64,000 nt of DNA from an uncultured Bacteroidia bacterium. Its GTDB lineage: Bacteria; Bacteroidota; Bacteroidia; Bacteroidales; Prolixibacteraceae. Below, piece after piece: positions 50,623 through 60,577 of the stretch. The DNA lies in NCBI GenBank assembly GCA_903918045.1, contig CAIXCY010000016.1:1-64000 (forward strand), written 5' to 3'. The notes under the pieces are model-generated. The model did not search any database, was not told the origin of the DNA, and was given only the letters and a program-made list of their open reading frames with translations. Positions within the stretch are counted from its first letter, which is position 1, and each line of letters begins with the position of its first letter. A program made the translations under genes and the position numbers.

Positions 50623-52038
50623 ATGACAAATTTATCACGCAGAACATTCCTGAAAGCAGCTTCAGTCGCCGCTTCAGGAACACTCTTGATTCCAAACCTG
50701 TTTAGTTGCTCACCAAATAACAAATTAAACATTGCCCTTATCGGAGTCGGCGGCCGGGGTGAGGATAATTGGAAAACATTATTTTCAGATGAAATGGGAG
50801 GCTCAGATAAAAAACCCTCCGGACAAATTCAGAAGATTTTAAGAGAAAATGTTGTTGCGCTGTGTGATGTCGATGATAATCGTGCTGCCTATGCATTTCA
50901 AACATTCCCAAAAGCCAAAAAATACAGGGATTACCGGGTAATGTTCGATGAGATGGCAAATCAGATAGATGCTGTTATCGTTTCGACTCCGGATCATTCG
51001 CATTTTGCCGCAACAATGATTGCGATGCAGCTTGGAAAGCATGTCTATGTTGAGAAACCAATGGCGCATAACATCTGGCAGTTACGTACGATGAAAAAGG
51101 CAGCCAGGCATTACCGGATTGTTTCTCAGATGGGAAACCAGGGGCATACAACAAATGGAATCAGGCAGATCAGAGAGTGGTATGATGCCGGTGTGCTCGG
51201 ACAGGTCAGGGAGGTACATGCCTGGTTTGGACCTTATGACTTCTCACCTGGCGGTTATTGGACCAAGCCCGATAGCTTCCCACCATCGGGGCAACCAGTG
51301 CCTGCAGGTCTCGACTGGGATCTATGGCTGGGTCTGGCTGCTGAGCGTCCTTACAATAGTGCTTATTGTCCCAAATCATGGAGAGGTTTTTACGATTTTG
51401 GAAATGGTCTGCTTGGCGACTGGTCTTGTCATACTCTGGATGCTCCTTTCTGGGCGTTGGATCTTGGAAAGCCGCAAACAGTCGAGGCCACGGTACCCAA
51501 TCCTGTGCCGGATCATAGTTTTATTCCCGATGAATCGGTAATTTCCTACCAATTTGGCGCACGCGGCAATAAGGCACCTGTGAAACTGGTTTGGCACGAA
51601 GGTGGTTCGAAACCGGAAATCCGTCCGGAATGGGGTGTTAAAGCGTTACCGGGATCAGGTATGGTGATGATTGGAGATAAGAAAACCTTAATCACGGGTG
51701 GGAGACCTAACCAACCCCGTCTGATGGTCTCTGAGGAAGAATGGCAGGAATTTCTGAAAAATCCTCCCGCTCAAACCTTTAAACGTATTGGCGAAGAACA
51801 ACCACAGCAGGAGTGGATTGATTGCATTAAAAACAATACCCTTCCGGGTTCTAATTTCGAATATGCTGCCGATTTATCTGAAATGGCGCTGATTGGTGTT
51901 CTGGCACAGAAATTTGCTGCCAGAATTGATTATGACGCTGCCAACATGAAAATTACAAACCGACCCGATATTGATGCTTTCATCGATGTACCCGCCCGCA
52001 AAGGATGGGAATACGGCCGGGAACTTTGGAAAAGCTAA
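50623..52038 (+). CDS. Gfo/Idh/MocA-family oxidoreductase with Tat-like signal (paralogue of previous)
   Basis: 471 aa; MTNLSRRTFLKAASVAASG, NIALIGVGGRGEDN, HVYVEKPMAHN. Confidence 0.93.
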   Translation: MTNLSRRTFLKAASVAASGTLLIPNLFSCSPNNKLNIALIGVGGRGEDNWKTLFSDEMGGSDKKPSGQIQKILRENVVALCDVDDNRAAYAFQTFPKAKKYRDYRVMFDEMANQIDAVIVSTPDHSHFAATMIAMQLGKHVYVEKPMAHNIWQLRTMKKAARHYRIVSQMGNQGHTTNGIRQIREWYDAGVLGQVREVHAWFGPYDFSPGGYWTKPDSFPPSGQPVPAGLDWDLWLGLAAERPYNSAYCPKSWRGFYDFGNGLLGDWSCHTLDAPFWALDLGKPQTVEATVPNPVPDHSFIPDESVISYQFGARGNKAPVKLVWHEGGSKPEIRPEWGVKALPGSGMVMIGDKKTLITGGRPNQPRLMVSEEEWQEFLKNPPAQTFKRIGEEQPQQEWIDCIKNNTLPGSNFEYAADLSEMALIGVLAQKFAARIDYDAANMKITNRPDIDAFIDVPARKGWEYGRELWKS

Positions 52039-52086
52039 AAGAACAGAAATAAGTAGAAATACTTGGTAACAAAAAATCTAATCGTC

Positions 52087-52119
52087 ATGTCTGAACTATC
52101 CCAAAGATCATTTATTTAA
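52087..52119 (+). pseudogene. 10-codon remnant of a third Tat-signal start
   Basis: ATG TCT GAA CTA TCC CAA AGA TCA TTT ATT TAA = MSELSQRSFI*, aligning with MTNLSRRSFI / MTNLSRRTFL of the two upstream genes. Confidence 0.5.
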
Positions 52120-52139
52120 TCGCTAAATAGTAATATAAA

Positions 52140-53444
52140 ATGAACTACAGAGAACTTGTTGTTACAGTATTTTGCATCCTTACCTTAAGTATTACATCAT
52201 ATGGGGCAAAGCTTAGTGCCAGTGTTTCATCAATCGACATTACCCCGCCGCTGGAGATGAAATACACTCTGGGCGGTTATGGTGAACGGATGAACAAACC
52301 CGCAGAGGGTATCCATGATCCAATTTGGGCAAAAGCTATTGCGTTGCAAAAAGGAGATAAAAAGTATCTGATTATCACCCTCGATCTTTTGGGAATTCCC
52401 TCCAATATAAAGAGTGATTTGATTAAAAGGATTCCTGGAATGGGGTGGAGCATGGAAAACATGATGCTCCTTCCGAGTCATTCCCATGGAAGTCTTGAGA
52501 TGGCCGCCTTGAACAGTAAAAACCTCCTGAACAATCCAAACCTGGGGATTTTCCAACCGGAGCTACTCGAATTTATCCTTCAAAAACTGGAGGTACTGGT
52601 CAGGAAGGTCGACAAAAACTACCGATCGGTAAAAATTGCAACTGGAAGCAAAATGCTCGAGGGTTTAAACCGTAACCGCCGTAAGGACCCTGATATCGAC
52701 AAGGAACTTATCGTTACCCGGATCGATTTAAAAAACGGAAATCCACTGGCCGTTCTGGTTAACTGGACTGCCCACCCCACATTTCTGGGTGGAGAGGATA
52801 TGCTAGTGTCGGCAGAATGGCCCGGATATCTTCAAACCAATCTTCAAAATCTAATCGGCAAGGGAGTGACGGCCATGTATTTTAACGGATCAGAGGGAGA
52901 CCAGTCAACCGTATTAAGCAGCGACAAAAAAGGGTACGAAAAAATTCAGATCTACGGAAAGATCATTGCAGATCAGTCTTTTGATTTATATAATGAGCTC
53001 AAAACACAGGAGGTGAGGGAGTTTGATTACAGTTACCAAATCGTCCCGCTTCCGGAACATGCTGCTCATCCATCCTTTATGAAAACGGGGGGCGAAGAGT
53101 ATGGTTTAAATGAAAAAACAGTAAAAATCGTAATGGATGTTTTAGGTCCGAACGAGGTTGGAATGGGAGCATTGAGAATCGGCGATTTATTAATCTCAGG
53201 TATTCCAGGGGAGATGACAGCTGTCTTGGGTCAGAAGGTGAAAAACACGCTTAAGGCAAATGGGATAAAATATGTTGCAATAGGCGGCCTTGCAAATGAA
53301 TGGATCGGTTATATCCTAAGCAGTGACCAATATCTTCATGGCGAAGGATACGAATCCAGTATGAGCTTCTATGGCCCCGATTTTGGTGAGGTAATTTCGG
53401 CAGGAGCCATAAAAACAGCGACTACCCTGACTCATCTTAAATAA
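52140..53444 (+). CDS. Neutral/alkaline ceramidase N-terminal-like protein
   Basis: 434 aa; SASVSSIDITPPLEMKYTLGGYGERMNKPAEGIHDPIWAKAIAL, LPSHSHG, YFNGSEGDQS. Confidence 0.82.
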   Translation: MNYRELVVTVFCILTLSITSYGAKLSASVSSIDITPPLEMKYTLGGYGERMNKPAEGIHDPIWAKAIALQKGDKKYLIITLDLLGIPSNIKSDLIKRIPGMGWSMENMMLLPSHSHGSLEMAALNSKNLLNNPNLGIFQPELLEFILQKLEVLVRKVDKNYRSVKIATGSKMLEGLNRNRRKDPDIDKELIVTRIDLKNGNPLAVLVNWTAHPTFLGGEDMLVSAEWPGYLQTNLQNLIGKGVTAMYFNGSEGDQSTVLSSDKKGYEKIQIYGKIIADQSFDLYNELKTQEVREFDYSYQIVPLPEHAAHPSFMKTGGEEYGLNEKTVKIVMDVLGPNEVGMGALRIGDLLISGIPGEMTAVLGQKVKNTLKANGIKYVAIGGLANEWIGYILSSDQYLHGEGYESSMSFYGPDFGEVISAGAIKTATTLTHLK

Positions 53445-53484
53445 GCGATCTAAAACATAGACAATTATGGAGAGTAAAAATTAA

Positions 53485-54465
53485 ATGGTACAACAGGAAG
53501 AGAAGAAGTTGCCAATGAGCAGAATTGCCTCCCTCGATCAATTCAGGGGATTTGCAATCTTTGGAATGATCGCAGTCAATTACCTTGGCCACTTTGAGGC
53601 TATTCCCGGCACTTTTAAACATCCGGACTACGGAATGACATTTGCCAATACAATCGCGCCATTCTTCCTTTTTGTTGTAGGGATGGGTTTCAGGATCTCC
53701 TTGATAAACAATATCGGCAAATCCGGAAGGCCAAGAAGCTTCCGGAAGGCTATAATCCGCTACTTAACGCTGATTCTAATCGGAATAGTTATTTACGGGC
53801 CCGATCCTAAACTGGGTATGTGGGATGCCCTTGTTGACATCGGTTTTGCGGGTTTAATCACACTCCCTTTTATCCTTTCATGCAGATGGATCAGAATTAC
53901 AATGGCATTGATTCTGCCGCTTATATACCAATATCTGTTTACATTCACACGTTATGGAGAATGGACGATGAATCACAGCATTGACGGTGGGCCATTAGGC
54001 GTACTGAGCTGGGCTTCAATTCTCATATTTGGAACATTGCTAATGGACGATTTAATAAACTTAAACCATAGCAAATTTATCCGACGTTCCCTTACCTATG
54101 GTGTGATCCTTGTGGCTGCCGGACTGGGTTTATCTTATTTGGAACCCTCCCCGTTGTGGGAATTTTCGCAACGCAGTATGACGATGGCCTATCCCCTCTT
54201 TGCTACAGGCTTATGTTATTTCGTATACGTATTCTTCTTTTGGCTCTCAGACCTGAAAAAGATTGAGATTCCACATCTTTCTGTTTTAGGGATTAATTCC
54301 CTTGTCCTTTATTTAGTCCAAAATGTAATCATTGAGTTACGGGGTAACTTATTGGATCGTAAAGCTCCACTTTGGCAGGCCCTGGGCGGAGGATTAACAG
54401 TATACCTTATTTGTTATTTTGTTGCACGTTATCTGGCCCGCAAGAAAATAATCATAAAAATCTGA
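53485..54465 (+). CDS. HGSNAT-like/DUF5009 transmembrane acyltransferase-family protein
   Basis: 326 aa polytopic; RIASLDQFRGFAIFGMIAVNYLGHFEAIP...TIAPFFLFVVGMGFRISL. Confidence 0.8.
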   Translation: MVQQEEKKLPMSRIASLDQFRGFAIFGMIAVNYLGHFEAIPGTFKHPDYGMTFANTIAPFFLFVVGMGFRISLINNIGKSGRPRSFRKAIIRYLTLILIGIVIYGPDPKLGMWDALVDIGFAGLITLPFILSCRWIRITMALILPLIYQYLFTFTRYGEWTMNHSIDGGPLGVLSWASILIFGTLLMDDLINLNHSKFIRRSLTYGVILVAAGLGLSYLEPSPLWEFSQRSMTMAYPLFATGLCYFVYVFFFWLSDLKKIEIPHLSVLGINSLVLYLVQNVIIELRGNLLDRKAPLWQALGGGLTVYLICYFVARYLARKKIIIKI

Positions 54466-54523
54466 CAAGCAATTTAGATCAACCTTTCAAACTAAATAAC
54501 ACGGAGCTAATCTTTAAAACCAG

Positions 54524-56896
54524 ATGAAAACAAAATCTTTTAAAAAAATAAAGATGAAAAAACAATATTTTGCATTCCTCTCTCTCCTGACCATGCTTCT
54601 CCTGTTTCTCCCGGCTATAATATCCGCCCAGCGTTTGGATTTAGGCAAAGCATTTATTTTATCTGATGCGAATAGTGATAATACACGTAGATATACTGCT
54701 ATTCGCACATTGCAGGAAGAGGTTGCCAAACGTACCTCCATAAACCTGAATGCTTTTTCGCGTTGGAAAAATGGAACAGCTATTGTTTTAATTACCAATT
54801 CAGAAGCTGAGATTAACGGAGTATCAGTTCCAAAGCGGACAGGTTCGGATTTACCTGAATTAAAGAAAGAGGGGTATCGGATTGTTTGTGATAAGCACAA
54901 TGGCAAAGATGTAGTCTGGATTATTGGGGCAGATGAGCGTGGAATACTTTTTGGAATCGGAAAACTGCTTCGAACGGCCAATTTGACCAAAAATAAAATT
55001 TGCCTTGACGAGCATTTAGAGTTCGCCAGCGCACCTATGCAATCAATCCGTGGGCATCAGTTAGGGTATCGGAATCATGCCAATTCATACGATGCGTGGG
55101 ATGTGGGAAAATATGAGCAATATATCCGCGACCTGGTGATTTTCGGAACCAATGCGATTGAGACGATACCTCTTGGAGACCGGGATGACAGTGTGCTGTT
55201 TCCTATACCACCGGAAGAGATGAACATCCATATCAGTGAATTATGTGCATTGTATGGTATTGACTACTGGATCTGGACGCCTGTTTCCTGTGACTTGTCG
55301 GATTTGGTAAAAAGGGAAGCTGAATTGGAGCGGGCAGAGGCGTTTTATAAAAAATGTCCCAAACTTGACAATGTATTTTTTCCGGGAGGCGATCCAGGTG
55401 AAAACCATCCCAAAGATGTGCTTCCATTTCTCAGGGAGTTAAATGACCGGTTGCAGAAATATCATCCGGGTGCAGGAATATGGATTTCACTCCAGGGGTT
55501 CAACGCAGAAAAAATCGATTATTTCTATACCTACCTTGAAAAAAATAGCCCGGACTGGCTCCGTGGAGTTGTGACTGGACCTGGAAGTCCGCCAATGGCC
55601 GAAACGCGATTCAGGCTTCCGAAGAAATATATGCACCGCAATTATCCCGATATTACCCATAATGTAAGATGTGATTACCCGGTTCAGAACTGGGATCAGG
55701 CTTATTCACTAACGATTGGAAGAGAGGGGTGCAACCCCAGGCCAAACTTCTTTTCAAAGGTTCTGGGAGTCGCAGCTCCGCTCACCGATGGCTTTGTTTC
55801 TTATTCAGACGGATGCCACGATGATGTAAATAAAGTGATCTGGAGCATGAAAAGCTGGGATAACGAGTTGGAACCAAATGAGATTCTAAATGATTATTGC
55901 CGCTATTTTTTCGGTGCAAACCTGGCAAAAAAAGGTGCCGATGGAATTAATGCCCTCGAGAACGATTGGGTTGGCCCTATAAAATCAAACGGAGGGATAG
56001 AAACTACCTTTGAATTCTGGAAAAACCTAGAGAAAGAGAATCCTGCTCTTTTAGGAAACTGGCGCTGGAAATTGCTGGTGTTTCGCTCTTATTACGACAC
56101 CTATCAACACCGGAGAACGATTTATGAACAAAAATTTGAAAAAGAGGCGAATAAAATTCTGTCAACAGCCAAAGAGACAGGTTCAGAAAGAGCCATGAAC
56201 CAGGCATTGGAGATGGTTAACCGTGCAGACATAAAACCGGAGAACGAGGGAATGCACCAGGTAATTGTCAAATACTGCGATGACTTGTTTCATCTGATTG
56301 GGCTACAGACTGATGTCGAACACTATCACGCGGCCAACTCCCAGCGAGGTTGCATTTTACAGTTTGTTAATTATCCACTCAACAACCGCTGGTGGCTAAC
56401 AGATGAATTCAGGAAGATTTCAGCAATGGATAGTGAACAAAAAAAGCTAGACAGGCTTGAGGTGATACGCAAGTGGGAGAATCCAGGCGCTGGGAGCTAC
56501 TACGATAACATATCCAATATTGAAAAAAGTCCCCATGTTCTTACATCATCCTATGACGGAACTGATGTAGCCTGGTGGAACGGTGGAAACAGCCGTGAAC
56601 GGCTCTCTTCACAGCTGTTTCAGATTGACCCCGTTCTCGAATACAGCAATCTTGATTTTAACGGCAAATATCTCCTTCGCGTTTCTGGTTACGGGGATGC
56701 GTTAATCAGAGTTGATGGGGAACGGCTGGAACCAACGCTCTATAACAAAGGGATCGGGGAGTTCAAGGAGTTTGTGGTCCCAAAACCATTAACCCAGGAT
56801 GGTAAAATAAGGGTCACCTTTGACCGTCCCGAAGAATCACAGATACGCTGGACTAAATATTCCCATATTTCGGAAGTTTGGCTTATAAAACAATAA
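54524..56896 (+). CDS. Glycoside-hydrolase-like protein (GH20-N/alpha-glucuronidase-like arrangement)
   Basis: 790 aa, signal peptide; GILFGIGKLLRTANLTKN, SIRGHQLGYRNHANSYDAWDVGKYEQYIRDLVIFGTNAIETIP, FPGGDPGENHPKDVLPFL. Confidence 0.72.
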   Translation: MKTKSFKKIKMKKQYFAFLSLLTMLLLFLPAIISAQRLDLGKAFILSDANSDNTRRYTAIRTLQEEVAKRTSINLNAFSRWKNGTAIVLITNSEAEINGVSVPKRTGSDLPELKKEGYRIVCDKHNGKDVVWIIGADERGILFGIGKLLRTANLTKNKICLDEHLEFASAPMQSIRGHQLGYRNHANSYDAWDVGKYEQYIRDLVIFGTNAIETIPLGDRDDSVLFPIPPEEMNIHISELCALYGIDYWIWTPVSCDLSDLVKREAELERAEAFYKKCPKLDNVFFPGGDPGENHPKDVLPFLRELNDRLQKYHPGAGIWISLQGFNAEKIDYFYTYLEKNSPDWLRGVVTGPGSPPMAETRFRLPKKYMHRNYPDITHNVRCDYPVQNWDQAYSLTIGREGCNPRPNFFSKVLGVAAPLTDGFVSYSDGCHDDVNKVIWSMKSWDNELEPNEILNDYCRYFFGANLAKKGADGINALENDWVGPIKSNGGIETTFEFWKNLEKENPALLGNWRWKLLVFRSYYDTYQHRRTIYEQKFEKEANKILSTAKETGSERAMNQALEMVNRADIKPENEGMHQVIVKYCDDLFHLIGLQTDVEHYHAANSQRGCILQFVNYPLNNRWWLTDEFRKISAMDSEQKKLDRLEVIRKWENPGAGSYYDNISNIEKSPHVLTSSYDGTDVAWWNGGNSRERLSSQLFQIDPVLEYSNLDFNGKYLLRVSGYGDALIRVDGERLEPTLYNKGIGEFKEFVVPKPLTQDGKIRVTFDRPEESQIRWTKYSHISEVWLIKQ

Positions 56897-56922
56897 AACA
56901 ACCAATATAAAAAACAATAAAA

Positions 56923-59265
56923 ATGAAGATTCAACCGCATTTCATCCGAACAGGTTTCATCGCCTTCTTTCTGCTTTTCACAGGAGGTTTGTCAGCTCAG
57001 GAGGTTAACTTAAGCAAAGCTTCGATCATTGCCACCAAATCTATTCAATCTCCGTTAAGGGAAACGGTAATTCGTATCTTACAGGAGGAGGTCTTGAAGC
57101 GAACAACAATAAGCCTTACAGAGGTCTCAAAATCAGATAATTCATCTCTTATTGTGCTTGCTTCGTTAACGGACACGGTAATTGATGGCCTGAGAGTTCC
57201 AAAGCGGCAGGGTGACAATCTTCCTGAGGCAAAGGGTGAAGGGTTTCGGATAGTGGTTGAAAAAACAGGGAATCATGAGATCCTCTGGCTCATTGGGAAA
57301 GATGGACGGGGAGTGCTGTTTGCGACAGGGCAATTCCTGAGAACAGCAGAACTATCCAAAAATAAAATTCAATTCAATAAGTCCAATGAAATCGCCACCT
57401 CCCCCGCTTATCCGATACGGGGACATCAGATTGGTTACCGTAATACGGCAAATTCATGGGATGCCTGGAACCCGGCACAGTTTGAAACCTACTTCCGTGA
57501 ACTTGCCTTATTCGGAGCAAACAGTATCGAAAACATTCCGTTTCATGATGGTCCGTTGGGTCCAAACATGAAATTTCCGCGCGATTTTATGAATAAGAAA
57601 ATGTCGGAAATCTGTAATAATTATGGACTTGATTACTGGGTCTGGACACCCGCAGATGTAGACCTGGCTGATCCCGCAATATTCAAAGCTGAGGTTGAAA
57701 AACATGGCGAGTTTTATAAAAGTTGTCCGCGACTTGATGGCGTATTTTTCCCCGGTGGCGATCCCGGAAGCAATCACCCGAAATATGTTATGCCATTCTT
57801 AAAGGAGGTTGCCGACGCGCTTCACAAATATCACCCAAAAGCGGGGATGTGGATTTCACTTCAGGGATTCAGTGATGAGCAGGTAGACTATTTTTATGAT
57901 TACCTTGATAAGAACAACCCAGACTGGCTTGAAGGTGTAGCCACAGGCCCAAGCAGTCCCGACCTGGCAGCCACACGTTTCCGGTTACCAAAAAAATACA
58001 AGCACCGTCATTATCCGGATCTGACCCATACGATTCGTTGCCAATATCCAACCGAGAACTGGGATCAGGCGTTTGCTTTGACAGAAGGTCGGGAGATTTG
58101 CAATCCTCAACCCTTCTATTATGCCAAAATTCACAACCGTTATGCCCCCCTAACCGATGGGTTTCTCTCCTATTCAGACGGGGTTCATGATGATGTAAAT
58201 AAGGCAACATGGAGTCAGATGGCGTGGAATCCGGAGAAGGATGTTCGACAGGTAATGGTCGAGTATTCAAGGTTCTTTTTCGGATCATCCGTTGCGGAAT
58301 CAGGCGCAGACGGAATTCTTGCACTCGAACGCAACTGGGTAGGTCCCGTGGAAGAAAACGGCGGTATCGAGACAACCTTTGCCTTCTGGCAAAACCTGGA
58401 AGCCAAACATCCTGAATTAAAAGGAAACTGGCGCTGGCAGCAGCTTGTGATGCGCTCCTATTATGATACCTATGTTAAACGGAGAAAAGCTTATGAACAG
58501 AATCTTGAAAAAGAGGCCAACCAGATTCTGGGTCAGGCAGCTAAAACAGGTTCAGATAAAGCCATGAAAGATGCTCTAATTCTGGTTAATAAAGCAGACA
58601 ATGAACCAGTGTATCCCGAATTAAGAAACAAAATTGTCGGTTATTGCGAGGCACTGTTCCAATCGATCGGAATGCAAACGAGCGTAAAAAAATATAACGC
58701 CAGCGGCGAAGAGCGGGGTGCTATTCTCGACTTTCTGGATTATCCCCTGAATAACAGATGGTGGCTGACCGACGAATTCGCCAAAATCGGTAAAATGTCA
58801 ACAGAGAAAGAAAAACTTGAGAGGCTGGAAATTATCCGTACATGGGAAAATCCGGGTCCGGGAAGCTATTATGACAACATTTCAAATATTTCAAAAGGGC
58901 CTCACGTAAAGACCACCACTGAAGATGCCACCGATTTTGTCTGGTGGGATGATGGAATGAGCCGCAAACGGCTCTCGACCCAGCTCTATCAAAACTTTCC
59001 ACGACTCGTATATACAGACCTTGATCCTAACGGTCATTATACGATACGGATTGCAGGTTACGGCGATGCCTTGTTAAGAGCTGACGGAGAACGGATTGCA
59101 CCAACTGTTTATAACAAGGGATTAGAAGAGTTTAAGGAGTTTCAGCTCTCACCAAAATATGTAAGTGATGGAAAACTCGAAATCACGTTCGATGTACCTG
59201 AAGAATCTAAACTCAACTGGCGGTCACAATCGAAAGTCAGCGATATCTGGTTACTGAAAAGATAA
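56923..59265 (+). CDS. Glycoside-hydrolase-like protein, tandem paralogue of 54524-56896
   Basis: 780 aa; collinear with previous ORF (PIRGHQIGYRNTANSWDAWNPAQFETYFRELALFGANSIENIP, FPGGDPGSNHPKYVMPFL). Confidence 0.72.
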   Translation: MKIQPHFIRTGFIAFFLLFTGGLSAQEVNLSKASIIATKSIQSPLRETVIRILQEEVLKRTTISLTEVSKSDNSSLIVLASLTDTVIDGLRVPKRQGDNLPEAKGEGFRIVVEKTGNHEILWLIGKDGRGVLFATGQFLRTAELSKNKIQFNKSNEIATSPAYPIRGHQIGYRNTANSWDAWNPAQFETYFRELALFGANSIENIPFHDGPLGPNMKFPRDFMNKKMSEICNNYGLDYWVWTPADVDLADPAIFKAEVEKHGEFYKSCPRLDGVFFPGGDPGSNHPKYVMPFLKEVADALHKYHPKAGMWISLQGFSDEQVDYFYDYLDKNNPDWLEGVATGPSSPDLAATRFRLPKKYKHRHYPDLTHTIRCQYPTENWDQAFALTEGREICNPQPFYYAKIHNRYAPLTDGFLSYSDGVHDDVNKATWSQMAWNPEKDVRQVMVEYSRFFFGSSVAESGADGILALERNWVGPVEENGGIETTFAFWQNLEAKHPELKGNWRWQQLVMRSYYDTYVKRRKAYEQNLEKEANQILGQAAKTGSDKAMKDALILVNKADNEPVYPELRNKIVGYCEALFQSIGMQTSVKKYNASGEERGAILDFLDYPLNNRWWLTDEFAKIGKMSTEKEKLERLEIIRTWENPGPGSYYDNISNISKGPHVKTTTEDATDFVWWDDGMSRKRLSTQLYQNFPRLVYTDLDPNGHYTIRIAGYGDALLRADGERIAPTVYNKGLEEFKEFQLSPKYVSDGKLEITFDVPEESKLNWRSQSKVSDIWLLKR

Positions 59266-59278
59266 CACCGATCATCCC

Positions 59279-59311
59279 AACCCTGACAGCGATTTGATTC
59301 CTGTCAGGGTT
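59279..59311 (+). terminator. Stem-loop 14 nt after the glycosidase-like stop codon
   Basis: Perfect 11-bp inverted repeat aaccctgacag (59279-59289) / ctgtcagggtt (59301-59311), 11-nt loop; no long U-tract, so attenuation or processing are alternatives. Confidence 0.6.
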
Positions 59312-59434
59312 ATAAATCGTAAGATGAAAGATCTCTGCCCCTTATCTGGCATTGTCGCTGTTCCAAATAATCCGTTTAAAACAGATAAAACGATGAACGG
59401 TTAACTGGGATTGAAAACGAAATAAGGGCGCATA

Positions 59435-60544
59435 ATGATAAGCCCCATTGATTTAGGACCAAATATGAAACAATTAATCAGCTATATTGCCCCGGGAGCA
59501 CCTGCCACACGTCGTCCTGAAACGGCTGAATTGCCCTTTCTCAGACCCGAGATCGGGTTTACTCCCCGATGGTACGCAAAATCGCTGGGCATTGACTTTG
59601 GAGAAAAATGGCACATTGATCCTTCTTACCGACACCAGACGCGGATTGAAATGAGACTGGAACTTGACAAACGATTTCCAGGAACCCAGATCGGGAGAAA
59701 TAGAGAAAATACATCAGACACACTTACAGGCACTTATGGCGCTTCAGCTATAGCAGCAATTTATGGTGTTCCAATCAGATATGATCGTGAACAATGGCCC
59801 TCCTCTGAACATCACTATTTCTCAGAAGAGGAAATTGATAATCTAACACCACCGGATCTGGACCAGAATCCGTTTTTTCAAGCTTTGATGGACCAGGTTG
59901 ACTGGATTGGAGAAAATGAAGGAAAGATTAATGGATTTATGAACTGGCAGGGTGTTTTGAATAATGCACAACGACTTCGGGGACAGGATATCTTCATGGA
60001 TATGTTTTTGGCACCCGAAAGAACGATTCATCTTCTTGACTGTGTGTGCACAACGATGATTGATGCAGCAAAAAGACTCCATCAAAGACAGCAAAAATAT
60101 GGAGAGAATCCTTCGTTTTTTACAGTCAGCAACTGTCTTGTCAATATGATTGATCCTGATCTCTATGAGCAATTCATCTTACCCTTTGACCAGAGAATTG
60201 CAGAAGCTTTCGATATGATCGGGATTCACAACTGTGCATGGAGTGCAACCCCCTATCTTGACCAATATGCGAGGATTCCGGGGGTGGCTTACATCGATAT
60301 GGGTAAAGATTCAGACTTGCCAAGGGCAAGGGAGCTTTTCCCTGAAACCAGACGTGCAATAATGTATACTCCTATGGAGCTTGCAAATAAACCACTCAAT
60401 GAAATAAGAGGAGATCTGGAACGAATCGCTTTTGAATATGGCCCCTGCGACATTGTTGCGGCCGATATTGAAGAGGGAACACCGGATAGCAAAGTAAAGG
60501 ATTTCATTGAAATATGTAATTTCATATCCAAAGTACATCAATAA
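59435..60544 (+). CDS. Uroporphyrinogen decarboxylase family protein
   Basis: 369 aa; URO-D-like barrel (MNWQGVLNNAQRLRGQDIFMDMFLAPERTIHLLDCVCTTMIDAAK, FDMIGIHNCAWSATPYLDQYARIPGVAYIDMG). Internal ATG at 59465 is an alternative start. Confidence 0.8.
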   Translation: MISPIDLGPNMKQLISYIAPGAPATRRPETAELPFLRPEIGFTPRWYAKSLGIDFGEKWHIDPSYRHQTRIEMRLELDKRFPGTQIGRNRENTSDTLTGTYGASAIAAIYGVPIRYDREQWPSSEHHYFSEEEIDNLTPPDLDQNPFFQALMDQVDWIGENEGKINGFMNWQGVLNNAQRLRGQDIFMDMFLAPERTIHLLDCVCTTMIDAAKRLHQRQQKYGENPSFFTVSNCLVNMIDPDLYEQFILPFDQRIAEAFDMIGIHNCAWSATPYLDQYARIPGVAYIDMGKDSDLPRARELFPETRRAIMYTPMELANKPLNEIRGDLERIAFEYGPCDIVAADIEEGTPDSKVKDFIEICNFISKVHQ

Positions 60545-60577
60545 AACAGTTTTTTAAATACAAAATGAAAGTTAATT

